Below, one piece after another: positions 20,330-30,642 of a DNA stretch of 64,000 bases (positions are counted from its first letter, which is position 1; each line of letters starts with the position of its first letter). The notes under the pieces are model-generated. The model saw only the letters and a program-made list of their open reading frames with translations, did no database searches and was not told where the DNA came from. The stretch is from Gordionus sp. m RMFG-2023 (Eukaryota; Nematomorpha; Gordioida; Chordodea; Parachordodidae). The DNA lies in the NCBI RefSeq assembly GCF_954871325.1, contig NC_088776.1:46394569-46458568 (forward strand), given 5' to 3'. Made by a program: the position numbers and the translations under genes.

Positions 20330-21160
20330 CAAGAATCAAACCTTAGCACATTATTTCATGCAAAAAGCTTCTTTCTTCATGGTGTCCTGGCTCTGGATGT
20401 TGGACTGGAATATGATAACCAGCACCTAACCTAATGTGACAACCTAGAAAGAACCAATATGGAAGTTGGACGTTAGGTTATGAATTCTATATTGTGAGAC
20501 CAATGATGATTACTTATTATTCTAATCCACTTAAGAAGAAAAGTTATTATAAATTAAAATTTTATGCCGAGATAAAGGCATGTTGTAAATTACTTATTAA
20601 AATAACTTAAATGTAAATCAATAATGGACGAATACATAAAAAGCCTTTAAAAAATTATTTACTTAATTTCTTAGTGAAATATTGATATTTTTTTGATTTC
20701 TTGTATGATGACCAATTGTTGTAAATTAACTAAACCTAAAGATGAATTCTTAGGTATAATTAAAAATAAACCATTAAAAATCCTAAACAAGAAGATAAAA
20801 CTTTAATTTTAAATATGTTAAAATGTAATTAAAACATATGAATTAAAAGGTTTAAATCACATGATTGATTTAAATAACTCTTATAAATAATACTTAATGT
20901 GATAAAAATGTTTTTGAAATAAAGCTTTTGAAGACAAGTGGTTATGTTACATCTTCATTTTAGATAAATATTTAAATGATGTGATGAGATCTTTTTCTAA
21001 AAATTATCTTGAATTTTTATTAAAAATAACACTTTGAATTAAATAGGGTGTGAAATTTAAATTTTTTTTTAAAAGAGGGAAATGTGAATAATATTCTATT
21101 TGCATATCTTAACCTCAGGATTGAAAATATTAATTTATAAATATAAATGAATTTAATACT
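20330..21160. other. decayed retroelement interior, no frame recognised
   Basis: AT-rich sequence between the minisatellite and the CGCG-containing repeats. No pol domain could be read. Confidence 0.4.
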
Positions 21161-21161
21161 A

Positions 21162-21268
21162 AAACGCGAAAAAATAAATTAGAGACTAAAACGCGAAAAA
21201 ATTAATTAAACATTAAAACGCGAAAAAATAAAAGTCATTAAAACGCGAAAAATTAAAACGCTAAAAAT
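21162..21268 (+). repeat. short tandem repeat AAAACGCGAAAAA
   Basis: Five copies of a unit around TTAAAACGCGAAAAAAT, spaced 15-27 bp. CGCG is otherwise rare in this AT-rich region. Confidence 0.75.
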
Positions 21269-21479
21269 ATAACAATCTTATTGATTTATCATTCTTCACT
21301 TATTTTTATATCCAATTTGATGAACTATTATTTCTTATTATTCGCAACTTATTGATGATAATAACAATTTTGAAAAATAATAATAACAACAACTGAGTAC
21401 TACCAAATAAGCTATGATTAATGGAATACTACCAAGCAAGCTATGATTAATGGAGACAACTTACGATAAGGATATCAAG

Positions 21480-21983
21480 CTTGCGATTGGAACAAACCAA
21501 CCTACAAAATCGATTTAAACAAACCAACGATTAATGACTTATGCAACATTGACAACCATAACGATAAACCACTTGAACAACAAACTCTCTATGACTTCTT
21601 AGATGAAACTATGGGAAGGCTTGTAGAAGAGGGAGAATGTTACATTATAGGAATTAATAAATTAAAATATTGGTTATTGAATAGTAATATATTTTAATTT
21701 ATATAGCATACATTCATTATATTTTTATTTTGTTAGAAATTCAAATTCAACTTGTATTACTTTTTATGAATTCAAATTTATCTTTTCAGTTCAACTTTTT
21801 ATTTTTGTAATTCAACTTATATTACTTATTATTTTTCGTAACCTTACTTTTTGTTTTTATATATATTCTAATTTATATTTTAGAAAATGTATATATACCT
21901 TAAGAAAAGAGAAAGAAGTTAGTTAATAAAATAGATTTTTACTGACTCGCACCTCGCGCAATATCGTTAGTGTTCTTATTTCA
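21480..21983 (+). mobile_element. 3' end of another LTR retrotransposon fossil with LTR
   Basis: An open stretch (about 21,515-21,650; residues such as PLEQQTLYDFLDETMGRLVEE) leads into a purine tract (AGAAGAGGGAGAA) and an LTR-like segment from TGTTACATTATAGG (21,638) to TTCTTATTTCA (21,983). Near its end the LTR has an AATAAA and a G+C-rich CTCGCACCTCGCGC block. It differs in sequence from the LTRs at 19.3-19.9 kb, so it is a second family. Broken and incomplete. Confidence 0.6.
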
Positions 21984-21984
21984 T

Positions 21985-22651
21985 TAAAAGAAACAAGAAA
22001 TAACTAAGTTGTGTTTTGTTTTAAATAAATTTTATTTCTACTTTAAAATAATAATGATAATATGTATAATAATCAACTGGTATATATACTAAAACATTTC
22101 AATCAACTGGTATATGTAACAAAACATTTAAATTAATACTCAATAAATTATTTCACAAATTTGAATAAACAACACAATATGTAACAAAACATTTAAATTA
22201 GTACTCAATAATTTATTTCACAAATTTTAATAAACAACACAATTAACATTCCCCTCCTCGACAAAGCATCAAGTTGCTGCTCAGTGGGCGCATAGGTCTG
22301 TCTGATGGCGTGAGTCCATACGTTTTCGTAGGTTTGAAAAGTTGCTGTACGTTATCATTATTATAAGGATCAAGTTTGAATATATGGAATATGGAATAAA
22401 ATTTTAAATTTGGAATAAAAGAATTTGGAATAAAATTTTTGGAATAGGGAATGATGTAGAATAAAAATTTTGTAATATGGAATGATGAATATATAGAATT
22501 CCATAAGAATGATAAATCAAAAAAGATTATTATATAATATTCGCGTATTATGAAATTTTGCGTTTTATATTTTATTAAAAATTTAAGTTACAAAATCTTT
22601 TAAATAAAAAGGTTTTTGTTTAATTCTCAACGGTCTGGAAGGTATCTTGTT
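21985..22651 (-). mobile_element. left arm of inverted gypsy pair: LTR, 3' region and integrase end
   Basis: On the minus strand this is the end of the integrase frame, a 3' untranslated stretch rich in ATTCCATAT words, a purine tract (GAGGAGGGGAA) and the LTR (21,985-22,248). It is an almost exact inverted copy of 23,766-24,442. Confidence 0.85.
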
Positions 22652-23780
22652 ATTTTCACTTACTTCTACACTACCCTCCTTATAAGAATTCTTAGGGTAA
22701 CTTTCAAAATATTTAAATCTATTAAAACATTCTCTTTTACGCAACTGGTCTAAATGTCTCCTCACTACACCTTTATCCGTATTCACCTGGAACATGATGT
22801 CACTCTCCTTGTGCGTGATGTTGCCTTTGCACCACGTGTCATGGCTCTGTTTCTTGTACTTAACGAAGTCTCCTATATTAAAGGTTCGATTTCTCGGTAG
22901 CGATATGTTAACTTTGTTAATTTTATCCTCCAATGGTTTCAATAAGTCCCACTTTATTCTAATATCGCGGTTAAACACTCTTTTGGATGGTGTGACACCT
23001 GTAGTATCATTCGGTGTATTTCTGTAGTTAAACAAGAATCTGTCCAGTGCAGTTTAAGTCAATCTTTATGTTTCTTTTCATGTGAACTTTAAATGTTCTC
23101 ACCATACGTTCAGCTTGTCCATTAGATTGCTGATGGTAGGCGGATGTTAGTACATGTTTTATTCCATAGTTACTACAAAATATCTCAAAGTCTTTGCTTG
23201 TAAAGTTGGTACCGTTATCTGTAACAATGGTTTCAGGTATGCCAAATAGTGAAATAGTTCTAAAAATTTCTTTCAACGTGAATTCAGTCGTGATGTTTTT
23301 TTCAGGAACTATAATTGGGAATTTACTATAGGCATCGACGATTATTAACCAATTTTTTGTAAAAAATGGACCCGCATAATCTACGTGAATCCTTTCAAAA
23401 GGTTTAGTCGCCAATACCCATGGATTTTGTATTTTCTTTGGATTGTCGTGAAAAATATTACAATCGTCGCAACTTCTAACTTCCAAATCAATGTCGTTGA
23501 CCATACCAGACCACCACATGCGATCTTTGGCTAAGGATTTAATTTTACCTGCTCCCATGTGACCTTCATGTAGTGCCTTTAATATGTTCTTTCTCAGACT
23601 TGTTGGAATTATTCTTTTGTTGCTTGTACAGACAATTTTTAATAATACTAAGTTCATATTCAATATTTTGATAAGTTTTGTTTTTAATAGGCACATTATT
23701 TCTTATATCGTTAATAACTTGAGATAATTCAAAATCTTTGGACGTTTCATCATGTATTCGGTCAAACAAGATACCTTTCA
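22583..23780 (-). mobile_element. Ty3/gypsy integrase region, fossil
   Basis: The minus strand shows the integrase zinc-binding part (LHEGHMGAGKIK and the CDDCN cysteines), the catalytic core (HVDYAGPF, VTDNGTNFTS, HQQSNGQAERMVRT) and the C-terminal part (FNYRNTPNDTTGV, GDFVKYKK). The domain order and FNYRNTP signature are those of Ty3/gypsy-type pol. Reverse transcriptase, protease and gag are absent. A few disruptions are present. It is better preserved, and so probably younger, than the 10.9-13.3 kb copies. Confidence 0.9.
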
Positions 23781-24442
23781 GACCGTTGAGAATTAAACAA
23801 AAACCTTTTTATTTAAAAGATTTGTAACTTAAATTTTTAATAAAATATAAAACGCAAAATTTCATAATACGCGAATATTATATAATAATATTTGTTTATT
23901 TATCATTCTTATGGAATTCAATATATTCATCATTCCATATTACAAAATTTTTATTCTACATCATTCCCTATTCCAAAAATTTTATTCCAAATTCTTTTAT
24001 TCCATATTTAAAATTTTATTCCATATTCCATATATTCAAACTTGATCCTTATAATAATGATAACGTACAGCAACTTTTCAAACCTACGAAAACGTATGGA
24101 CTCACGCCATCAGACAGACTTATGCGCCCACTGAGCAGCAACTTGCTGCTTTGTCGAGGAGGGGAATGTTAATTGTGTTGTTTATTAAAATTTGTGAAAT
24201 AAATTATTGAGTACTAATTTAAATGTTTTGTTACATATTGTGTTGTTTATTCAAATTTGTGAAATAATTTATTGAGTATTAATTTAAATGTTTTGTTACA
24301 TATACCAGTTGATTGAAATGTTTTAGTATATATACCAGTTGATTATTATACATATTATCATTATTATTATTTTATTTTTTTTAAAGTAGAAATAAAATTT
24401 ATTTAAAACAAAACACAACTTAGTTATTTCTTGTTTCTTTTA
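23766..24442 (+). mobile_element. right arm of inverted gypsy pair: integrase end, 3' region and LTR
   Basis: The plus strand repeats the left arm in opposite orientation: the last integrase codons, the ATTCCATAT-rich 3' region, the purine tract and the LTR (24,167-24,442). The two arms differ at only a few positions over about 670 bp, and 1.1 kb of unique integrase sequence lies between them. Confidence 0.85.
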
Positions 24443-24994
24443 GTTATTAAGATTAAGGTTAATTAATTGTAAGGTAATTAAAAAATAAGATTAAAAAGGG
24501 GGGTTATTATATTATAAAAACAAGTTGAGTATCTTGTAGAGATTTCATTAATGTGTAATTGATATGAGATGAAAATTGATAAGGTAATCTAAAAAATAAA
24601 GAAAGGATTAAGTAAAATAAAAAGTTTCATTCATATTCACAAAGTTGAGGGAATATTGTTTTTATCAATTCAAAGACGATTTCTCAAATCTCTCAATCCA
24701 TGTTAGATATGTGTACACCATCAATTCTCGAAATTCCATTCATCTGTTTGTAAAAATAAATAAATAAAATCAACAAATAAAAAAAAAAAAATACGTACCG
24801 ATGACATGACGTAGCTATGACATGACGTAGCGATGACATGACGTCACGACAACGTATTGAGGACATCGGAAAGTTATAATATAGATAATTTGGGTTTATA
24901 TAAATTTTTGAATAATATTATCAGACAAAATTAATTATGTTATAATCGGTTGATGTTAATTTTATATAAAGGAAACAATTTTTATAATTTAAGG
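24443..24994. other. intergenic; short ATGACATGACGTAGC repeat
   Basis: No gene seen. At about 24,799-24,850 three copies of GATGACATGACGTAGC occur in tandem, the last ending TGACGTCA. Confidence 0.6.
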
Positions 24995-25458
24995 TAGAGA
25001 TCTGCAAAGTTAGGCCCGGCCCGTACCTGGCCCAAACGGGCTTCGGGCCGGTCTCGGGCCTAATTCTATTAAAATAATTGGGTTCAGACCGGGCCTAATA
25101 TTTAAAAAAAAAATTTGGGCTGTGTCGGGTCGGACCTTGGAAATTTTTTTAAATATATCTAAATTTATCAATTTTTTATTGAATTTTTATGTAAAATAAA
25201 AATATTTTATTTTATTTATTGAAACTAAACGACATATAACATATGTCTTTTATTTTCAGTAATTATAAAGATTAATTTTTATATTTAAATATTCGGGCCG
25301 GGCTGGGTCGGTAAATTTTTTTAAAAAATTTCGGGTTCGGGCCGGGCCGGCAAAACTTTTTAAAAAAATTTCGGGTTCGGGCCGACCCGGCAAAACTTTT
25401 CTAAAAAAAATATCCGGCCTGGCCTGGCTTGAAACATTAGGCCCGATGCAGATCACTA
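24995..25458. mobile_element. MITE, TAGAGATCTGCA family, with TSD
   Basis: The ends are TAGAGATCTGCA and, inverted, TGCAGATCACTA, followed inward by GGCCCGG-rich subterminal blocks on both sides. The flanks are ATTTAAGG (24,987-24,994) and ATATAAGG (25,459-25,466), 8 bp with one mismatch. It has no transposase; the open minus-strand frame across its right half (25,256-25,456) comes from repeats of TTCGGGCCGGGCC. Confidence 0.8.
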
Positions 25459-25604
25459 ATATAAGGGACTTTATTTTTTTTACTTTTACTTAATTTTTTT
25501 CGCATATAATTTTTAATTTTTACTTTAACTTTTTCTTAAATTAATTTTATTTTTTTCTTCTTTATATTAATTTATATAACTTATAATTAATTATTAGTAT
25601 TTAA

Positions 25605-28521
25605 CAGAGTTGTTAAAGTATCTAGATACAAGTATCTAGATATAAAAATGTAGTATCTGTATCTAGATAGATTTTTTAGAAAGGTATCTGTATCTAGATA
25701 TTTTTTTAGAGGTATCTGTATATGTTTTTAGATACTTTTTAAGATACATTTAATATACCCCTTTTTTTATTATAAATAAAAATATTTGATTGTAAAATTT
25801 ATTTTATATCATATGACCTTATGAAATAAATAAATATATATATATTATATATTAATATTTATTAATACTATAATAAAGAATTATATATACATAAAATATT
25901 AAAACTTATTATAAAAAATATATATAAATATTCATTAATTTAAATTTTATGTCCGAGTATATCAATAAACCATACAAATTTTAATATTACAATATGGAAA
26001 TGGTAAATTTTATTTTATAACTAAATTTTTAAGTTTATATATTTATTTAGATCTATATCGATGAAGAAGAGGAAGCAACAACAAGTTCTATTGCTTTACC
26101 ATGGCCAATTTATAGAGCATATTTTAAAATAATATCTCAAAACAAAGAAAACAATTCTCTGATGGTAAAATGTTTGCCGTGTCTACCTAAAAATACAAAA
26201 ATACAGTATGACTTCAACGTGCAATATCGTGAAGCACATAAGGGTATAGATATTATATATTTAAAATTCTAATTTAAATTTTAAGAGAAAACATCCAACC
26301 TTGTTAACAAAAATAAAAAAGGGGAAGGAAAATAAAACTACCAAAGAAAATATTGGACAAGGCTCATCCTCCAATAATATTTTTGCTAAAAGACCTTTGA
26401 CTTTAACTCAAGGCACTTTAGATGATTTAATTATTGCTTTTATTATAGATGGCATGCAGCCATTTTCAATTGTTGAAAATCCTTCTTTTAAAAAAATGAT
26501 CAACACTTTGCCTCCACACAAAAATATAATTTGCCGACAGACAGTTGTTGGTAGAATTTCCCAAAGATGGGAAAATGAAAAGAAAGAAATAATTAAAAGT
26601 CTTATAGAACCATCATTAATATGTACAACAGCAGATTGTTGGAGTGCCTATCACCGGTATAGCTAACATTTAAATTTGTATAATAATTAATTAAGAATAA
26701 TATTTCAGCAATTTTAAGAAATTTTAGTTTTTAGTTCATACATAGGAGTAACCGCTCACTATATAAATCCAATAAGTTTGGAAAGAAAAAATATAGCGTT
26801 GGCTTGTAAAAGAATGACTGGTAGTCATAATACATATGATAAAATAGCAAAAATTTACAAGATATAGCTAAGGATTATTGCATTCAAAATAAAATTTCAA
26901 AGACCATTACAGATAATGCCAAAAATTTTATAAAATGTTTTAGGTTTATTTTATTATAAATAAATATAAACATAATATATGATTGATTACTTATTTATTA
27001 AAGAGTTTTCAAGCCAATTGAAAATAATACAAGTGAATCAATTGATGATCTGGAAGATGAAGCAGTTGTGCCAATTTCTATATCAAATCTTTATAATACT
27101 GCACAGGATTCTGAATTATCAGAATCATTTAGTTTACCTCATCACCAATGTTGTGCCAGTCGCACATTGAATCTTATAGCCACTGTGGATGCCAATAGAG
27201 CCATGCAGTGTAAGCAATATCAGAGGGTAAAACTAATTTTAATTAAATAAGTAATATTTTCTTCATTAGATATATAGCACAACACTACACAAATGCCAAA
27301 ATATATGGAATATGCAAAATAAGTCTCCTATTTCATTTGAGATTATTAAGGAATATATTGGTCGTTATTTTATATGTCCTAATATAACTAGATGGAACTC
27401 CACCAATGCCTTACAATTAATGTCAGAAATTATAAAAGCTAATCTGATAAAGTGGACAAGATATGTGATGGAATAAAACTACCTAGGTATTTACCTAATG
27501 AATATGATTTTATTCATGAATATTGTTTAGTAAGTTATAAATAATATTTATATATATAGGATTATTTTAAATTAGCTAATGAAGCCAATAGCTAATTCCC
27601 TTGATATTTTGCAGGGAGATAAGTATATGTACACAGCTTATTACTGTGCAACTATTTCACAACTTATTATCAAATTAAAGAAATGAACCTGAGATTCTGT
27701 TTACCACTTTTAGATGCCTTACTAAAGGGATTGAGGATAGGTAAATTAATATAATAAATTAAAAATATTTAATAATTCTAGGTTTATTGTGACCTTATTT
27801 GAAGATGAGAATATTATAGCAACCATGCTCCACCCTTTTTTTAAACTTGATTGGACATGGTTGCAAATGGAAGAAAATCTTAATAAAAGAAAACAATTGA
27901 TGCAAAGATTAGCTGGTGAATTATCAAAGTCATCAACTGACTGCAAGCAAATAACCTGCCAAAAAAACAAATAATTTAATTTCAGATTTTTTTCAGTACC
28001 CTACAGCAGATATAATTTCTAATAATGATTTAAATTTTGATAATCAACAAATTTTAAATAATTTTTTTAAAAATGAATATAGAGATTTTAGCATTTTTAA
28101 AGAATACTCTGATATAAAATTGTTATTTATTATATATAACACTACAATTCCTTCAAGCGCCCCTGTGGAAAGACTATTTAGTGTTGCTAAAAATGTCTTT
28201 ACAGATAAACGAGAATGCCTAAATGATCAAAATTTTGAAAATATTTTATTACTGAAATCTAATAATTATTTATAATTATTTAATCATATATTTTCATATA
28301 TTATATTAAAATCATTATTTTAGTTATATTCTGATAAATGTTATATCGCGTCAATAAATTTTTTAGCACATTTCATGAATTTTCACAATATAATATTAAT
28401 TTAGGTTTATGCAAACCTATAAGAGCATAATAAAAAATGTATTTGTATCTTGATAACTTTTGAAACGAAGTATCTGTATTTGTATCTAGATCCATTTAAA
28501 AAGTATCTTTTAACAACTCTG
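25605..28521 (+). mobile_element. full-length hAT transposon with perfect 8-bp TSD
   Basis: The left end is CAGAGTTGTTAAAGTATCTAG and the right end is the inverted CTTTTAACAACTCTG. Both flanks read GTATTTAA (25,597-25,604 and 28,522-28,529) without mismatch. Subterminal GTATCTAGATAC words cluster at both ends. The 2.9-kb body carries a multi-part transposase on the plus strand. The perfect TSD suggests a younger insertion than most hATs here. Confidence 0.95.
26060..28275 (+). pseudogene. hAT transposase, fragmented or multi-exon
   Basis: The parts in order are: a BED-like zinc-binding start with acidic leader (EEEEATTSS, VKCLPC; about 26,065-26,245); the region with CTTADCWSAY (26,301-26,666), the first catalytic-domain block; VTAHYINPISLERKNIALAC and TITDNAKNF (about 26,740-26,945); LPHHQCCASRTLNLIATVDA (to 27,228); then FICPNITRWNSTNALQL (27,370-27,430), LHPFFKLDW (27,830) and the C-terminal SSAPVERLFSVAKNVFTDKR (about 28,150-28,210), ending at 28,275. 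Some boundaries show GT/AG borders and may be introns. Others (for example inside the block near 26,855) look like small indels. It was probably inactivated recently. Confidence 0.85.
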
Positions 28522-28529
28522 GTATTTAA

Positions 28530-28722
28530 TACAGGATTCAAAACTATAATTTTAGTATATATTTTTATTTCTATTTTATATTTATATTCCTAATCTCCCA
28601 ATCCAAATTCACTCAACTATGACAAGATCTTTATGAAACTTCGATCCTTTACAAATTTATATTTTACATTTATAATATTAATGAAATAAAATTTTTTTAT
28701 GTAATTGATTGCTATTCATGAT
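28530..28722. other. spacer between two hAT elements
   Basis: AT-rich, no feature. Confidence 0.5.
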
Positions 28723-28955
28723 CAGGGTTGCCAGGTCAAAATTTTCAAATTGCGGGAGAAATTTGATATGCGGGAGAAATATAAAAATCGCGGTAGAAAT
28801 ATAAAAATTGCTAAAAAAAATTTTTTGCGGGCCTTCGGTCGGGATTTTGAATTGACTTCTTTATCCGCCTATTATTTTTTATTTAGTTTATATAAATACA
28901 AAGTCGGTAACTATTTTTCAAAATAAAATAACATCTTGATTTATTAAAATAAAAT

Positions 28956-29475
28956 CGCCGGGGTGGCCTAATGGGTTAGATGTATGCTTGGAAACAGAAG
29001 GACGAAGAAGGACGCAGGTTCAATCCTTGTAAGGAGCATAAAAACTTTCAACTTTTTTTCGATGACTGATGTGTAAAGACATATGGTAACCCCGAACACC
29101 GACAGGCCTGGACAGCCGGGTGCTAAGATACCTGTCCAATAAACAAAATGAAGGAAACAAATAGAAATATGAATATGAAAGCTAGGGCGTTCCCTCCAAG
29201 CGACGCGCAGGGTGTAGACCTCCATCCTGTGAAAAGTAAAGTAAAGGTCAAAGCAAAGAAGACAAGATTAGCAAGTTTGAATATTGAGACGCTTAAAGGT
29301 ACGACGAGAGAATAGGCATCAATGTTGAACAAGAGAAAAGTTGATCTAGCGTGCATACAAGAGACAAAGGTCAAAAGACTTTAATGATTGGAGATGGGTA
29401 AAAATTGTACTATAATAAAATTGTTAGCAATAAGAATGGTGTCGGCATCAGTCATTTACTCGAAAAATTTTTTCA
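28956..29475 (+). mobile_element. RTE-type LINE 5' fragment with tRNA-like head
   Basis: The first 85 bp resemble a tRNA-derived pol III promoter: A-box-like TGGCCTAATGGG (28,964-28,975) and B-box GGTTCAATCCT (29,018-29,028). From about 29,245 the plus strand reads the start of an apurinic endonuclease as in RTE LINEs: RLASLNIETLKG, then NKRKVDLACIQETK, and after a frame change KLYYNKIVSNKNGVGI near 29,410-29,455. The reverse transcriptase is absent, so the copy is 3'-truncated, which is unusual for a LINE. A SINE fused to a LINE 5' region is an alternative. It interrupts the hAT element around it. Confidence 0.7.
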
Positions 29476-29549
29476 ATATTTTAGGACAGCTTTTAAAATC
29501 TTTATTTAAGAAGTATTTTTTAAGGGTTTGTAAAATTTTAAAAACTCTT

Positions 29550-30260
29550 TCAATTTATTAACTTTTTTAGTTGATGACTAAATTCGTTAAATTTCATCAC
29601 AATTATTTCGACATTCACAGATAGTACATTTATTGCCTTCTTGCAAGAATTATGTAGTATATGACATATACAGCCATTTGGTATTAATATATTATTATGC
29701 TGCCTCAATTCGGTAACTTTGTTTTTACCAAAATTTACAGAGGCATTATCAGCGCAGAAAGCTGACATGCAAATCATTGATAACCCTAAATCAGCTATAT
29801 TTACCATTATGTGGCTAGCTACATCGTTGAATTTTTCACTATCCGATGAAAAAATTTTAACAGTTTTATTGAATGTCTTATTCTTATTGAAATAGCGAAG
29901 GATCAAGGGAAATGTTTTAATATTTCCCTTATTAATTGCATCTGTTAGAATTGCATATGGATGCCTATCTTTCAAATTGTCTAGAATTGACCTCTAGGTT
30001 TGCGTGGCTAAATATCGTGAGAAAAAGATTCAACCCACATTGTGATGATATAGCTCTGTGAATGTTGAACTACATGATAGATGCATACGATTTCCGCAAA
30101 TGTAGTTGCATCTGTATTATTTATTATTTGAGAATATTTTTGTATTGCAATCGATGTTGATATACTCCCCTGTACTGACTTATATGAATGAGATGATGTT
30201 GATTCATTATTGGATAAAAATAAAACAGGATAGAAAGAAATTTACAAACTAGACATGTTT
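29550..30260 (-). pseudogene. hAT transposase fragment (core and upstream part)
   Basis: The minus-strand frame 29,975-29,550 reads HPYAILTDAINKGNIKTFP, then SAFCADNASVNFGKNK and NGCICHILHNSCKKA. These are typical of hAT transposases: the DNASVNFG block and the CxCHxxHN motif of the ribonuclease H-like fold. Upstream (to about 30,260) a second frame continues with STSIAIQKY and TDATTFAE, consistent with the part before the core. The C-terminal dimerisation region was not found. At least one frame change separates the two parts. Confidence 0.8.
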
Positions 30261-30642
30261 AAAAATATAAAAATAATCAATTAATGTCTCTCAAAATTAT
30301 TATTTATATATTAAAAATGTTATAAAATACTAAAAAAAAAATTGCGGGAGAAATTAAAAAATTGCGTTAGATTTTTAAATTTACAAACTAGACATGTTTT
30401 TCGAATAAATTTAAAATTATTTTAAAAATATAAAAATAATCAATTAATGTCTCTCAAAATTAATATTTATATATTAAAAATGTTAAAATACTATTAAAAA
30501 AAATTTCGGGAGAAATTAAAAAATTGCGGTATATTTATGCGGGAGATTTTTCATTGCGGTAGTTTTGCGGGAGAAAATGTCTGCATGTAAACTAAAAAAT
30601 TGCGGGAGTCTCCCGCTGATGGGGGGAGACATGGCAACCCTA

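Larger units (their letters stand above)
28723..30642 (-). mobile_element. hAT transposon, CAGGGTTGCCA family, with nested LINE
   Basis: The left end CAGGGTTGCCAGGTC and the right end, inverted, TTAGGGTTGCCATGTC are followed by repeated TTGCGGGAGAAAT words at both ends. The flanks share ATGAT but an exact 8-bp duplication is not clear. The transposase remnant is on the minus strand. A 0.5-kb RTE LINE fragment lies near the left end. A right-end copy of the same family occurs at 41,905-42,160. Confidence 0.8.

Noticed and set aside
22794-23027. Plus-strand 77-residue ORF
   Set aside because: It lies opposite the gypsy integrase region and has no independent support.
25256-25456. Minus-strand ORF with repeated GPARTRNFLKKF-like units, suggestive of a repeat protein
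   Set aside because: The repeats are the G+C-rich subterminal words of the MITE at 24,995-25,458.
28956-29040. True tRNA gene
   Set aside because: A and B boxes are present, but the acceptor and anticodon stems do not pair as in a tRNA and it continues directly into LINE sequence.
29123-29374. Hydrophobic minus-strand ORFs at 28,968-29,374
   Set aside because: They are antisense to the RTE LINE fragment and its tRNA-like head.
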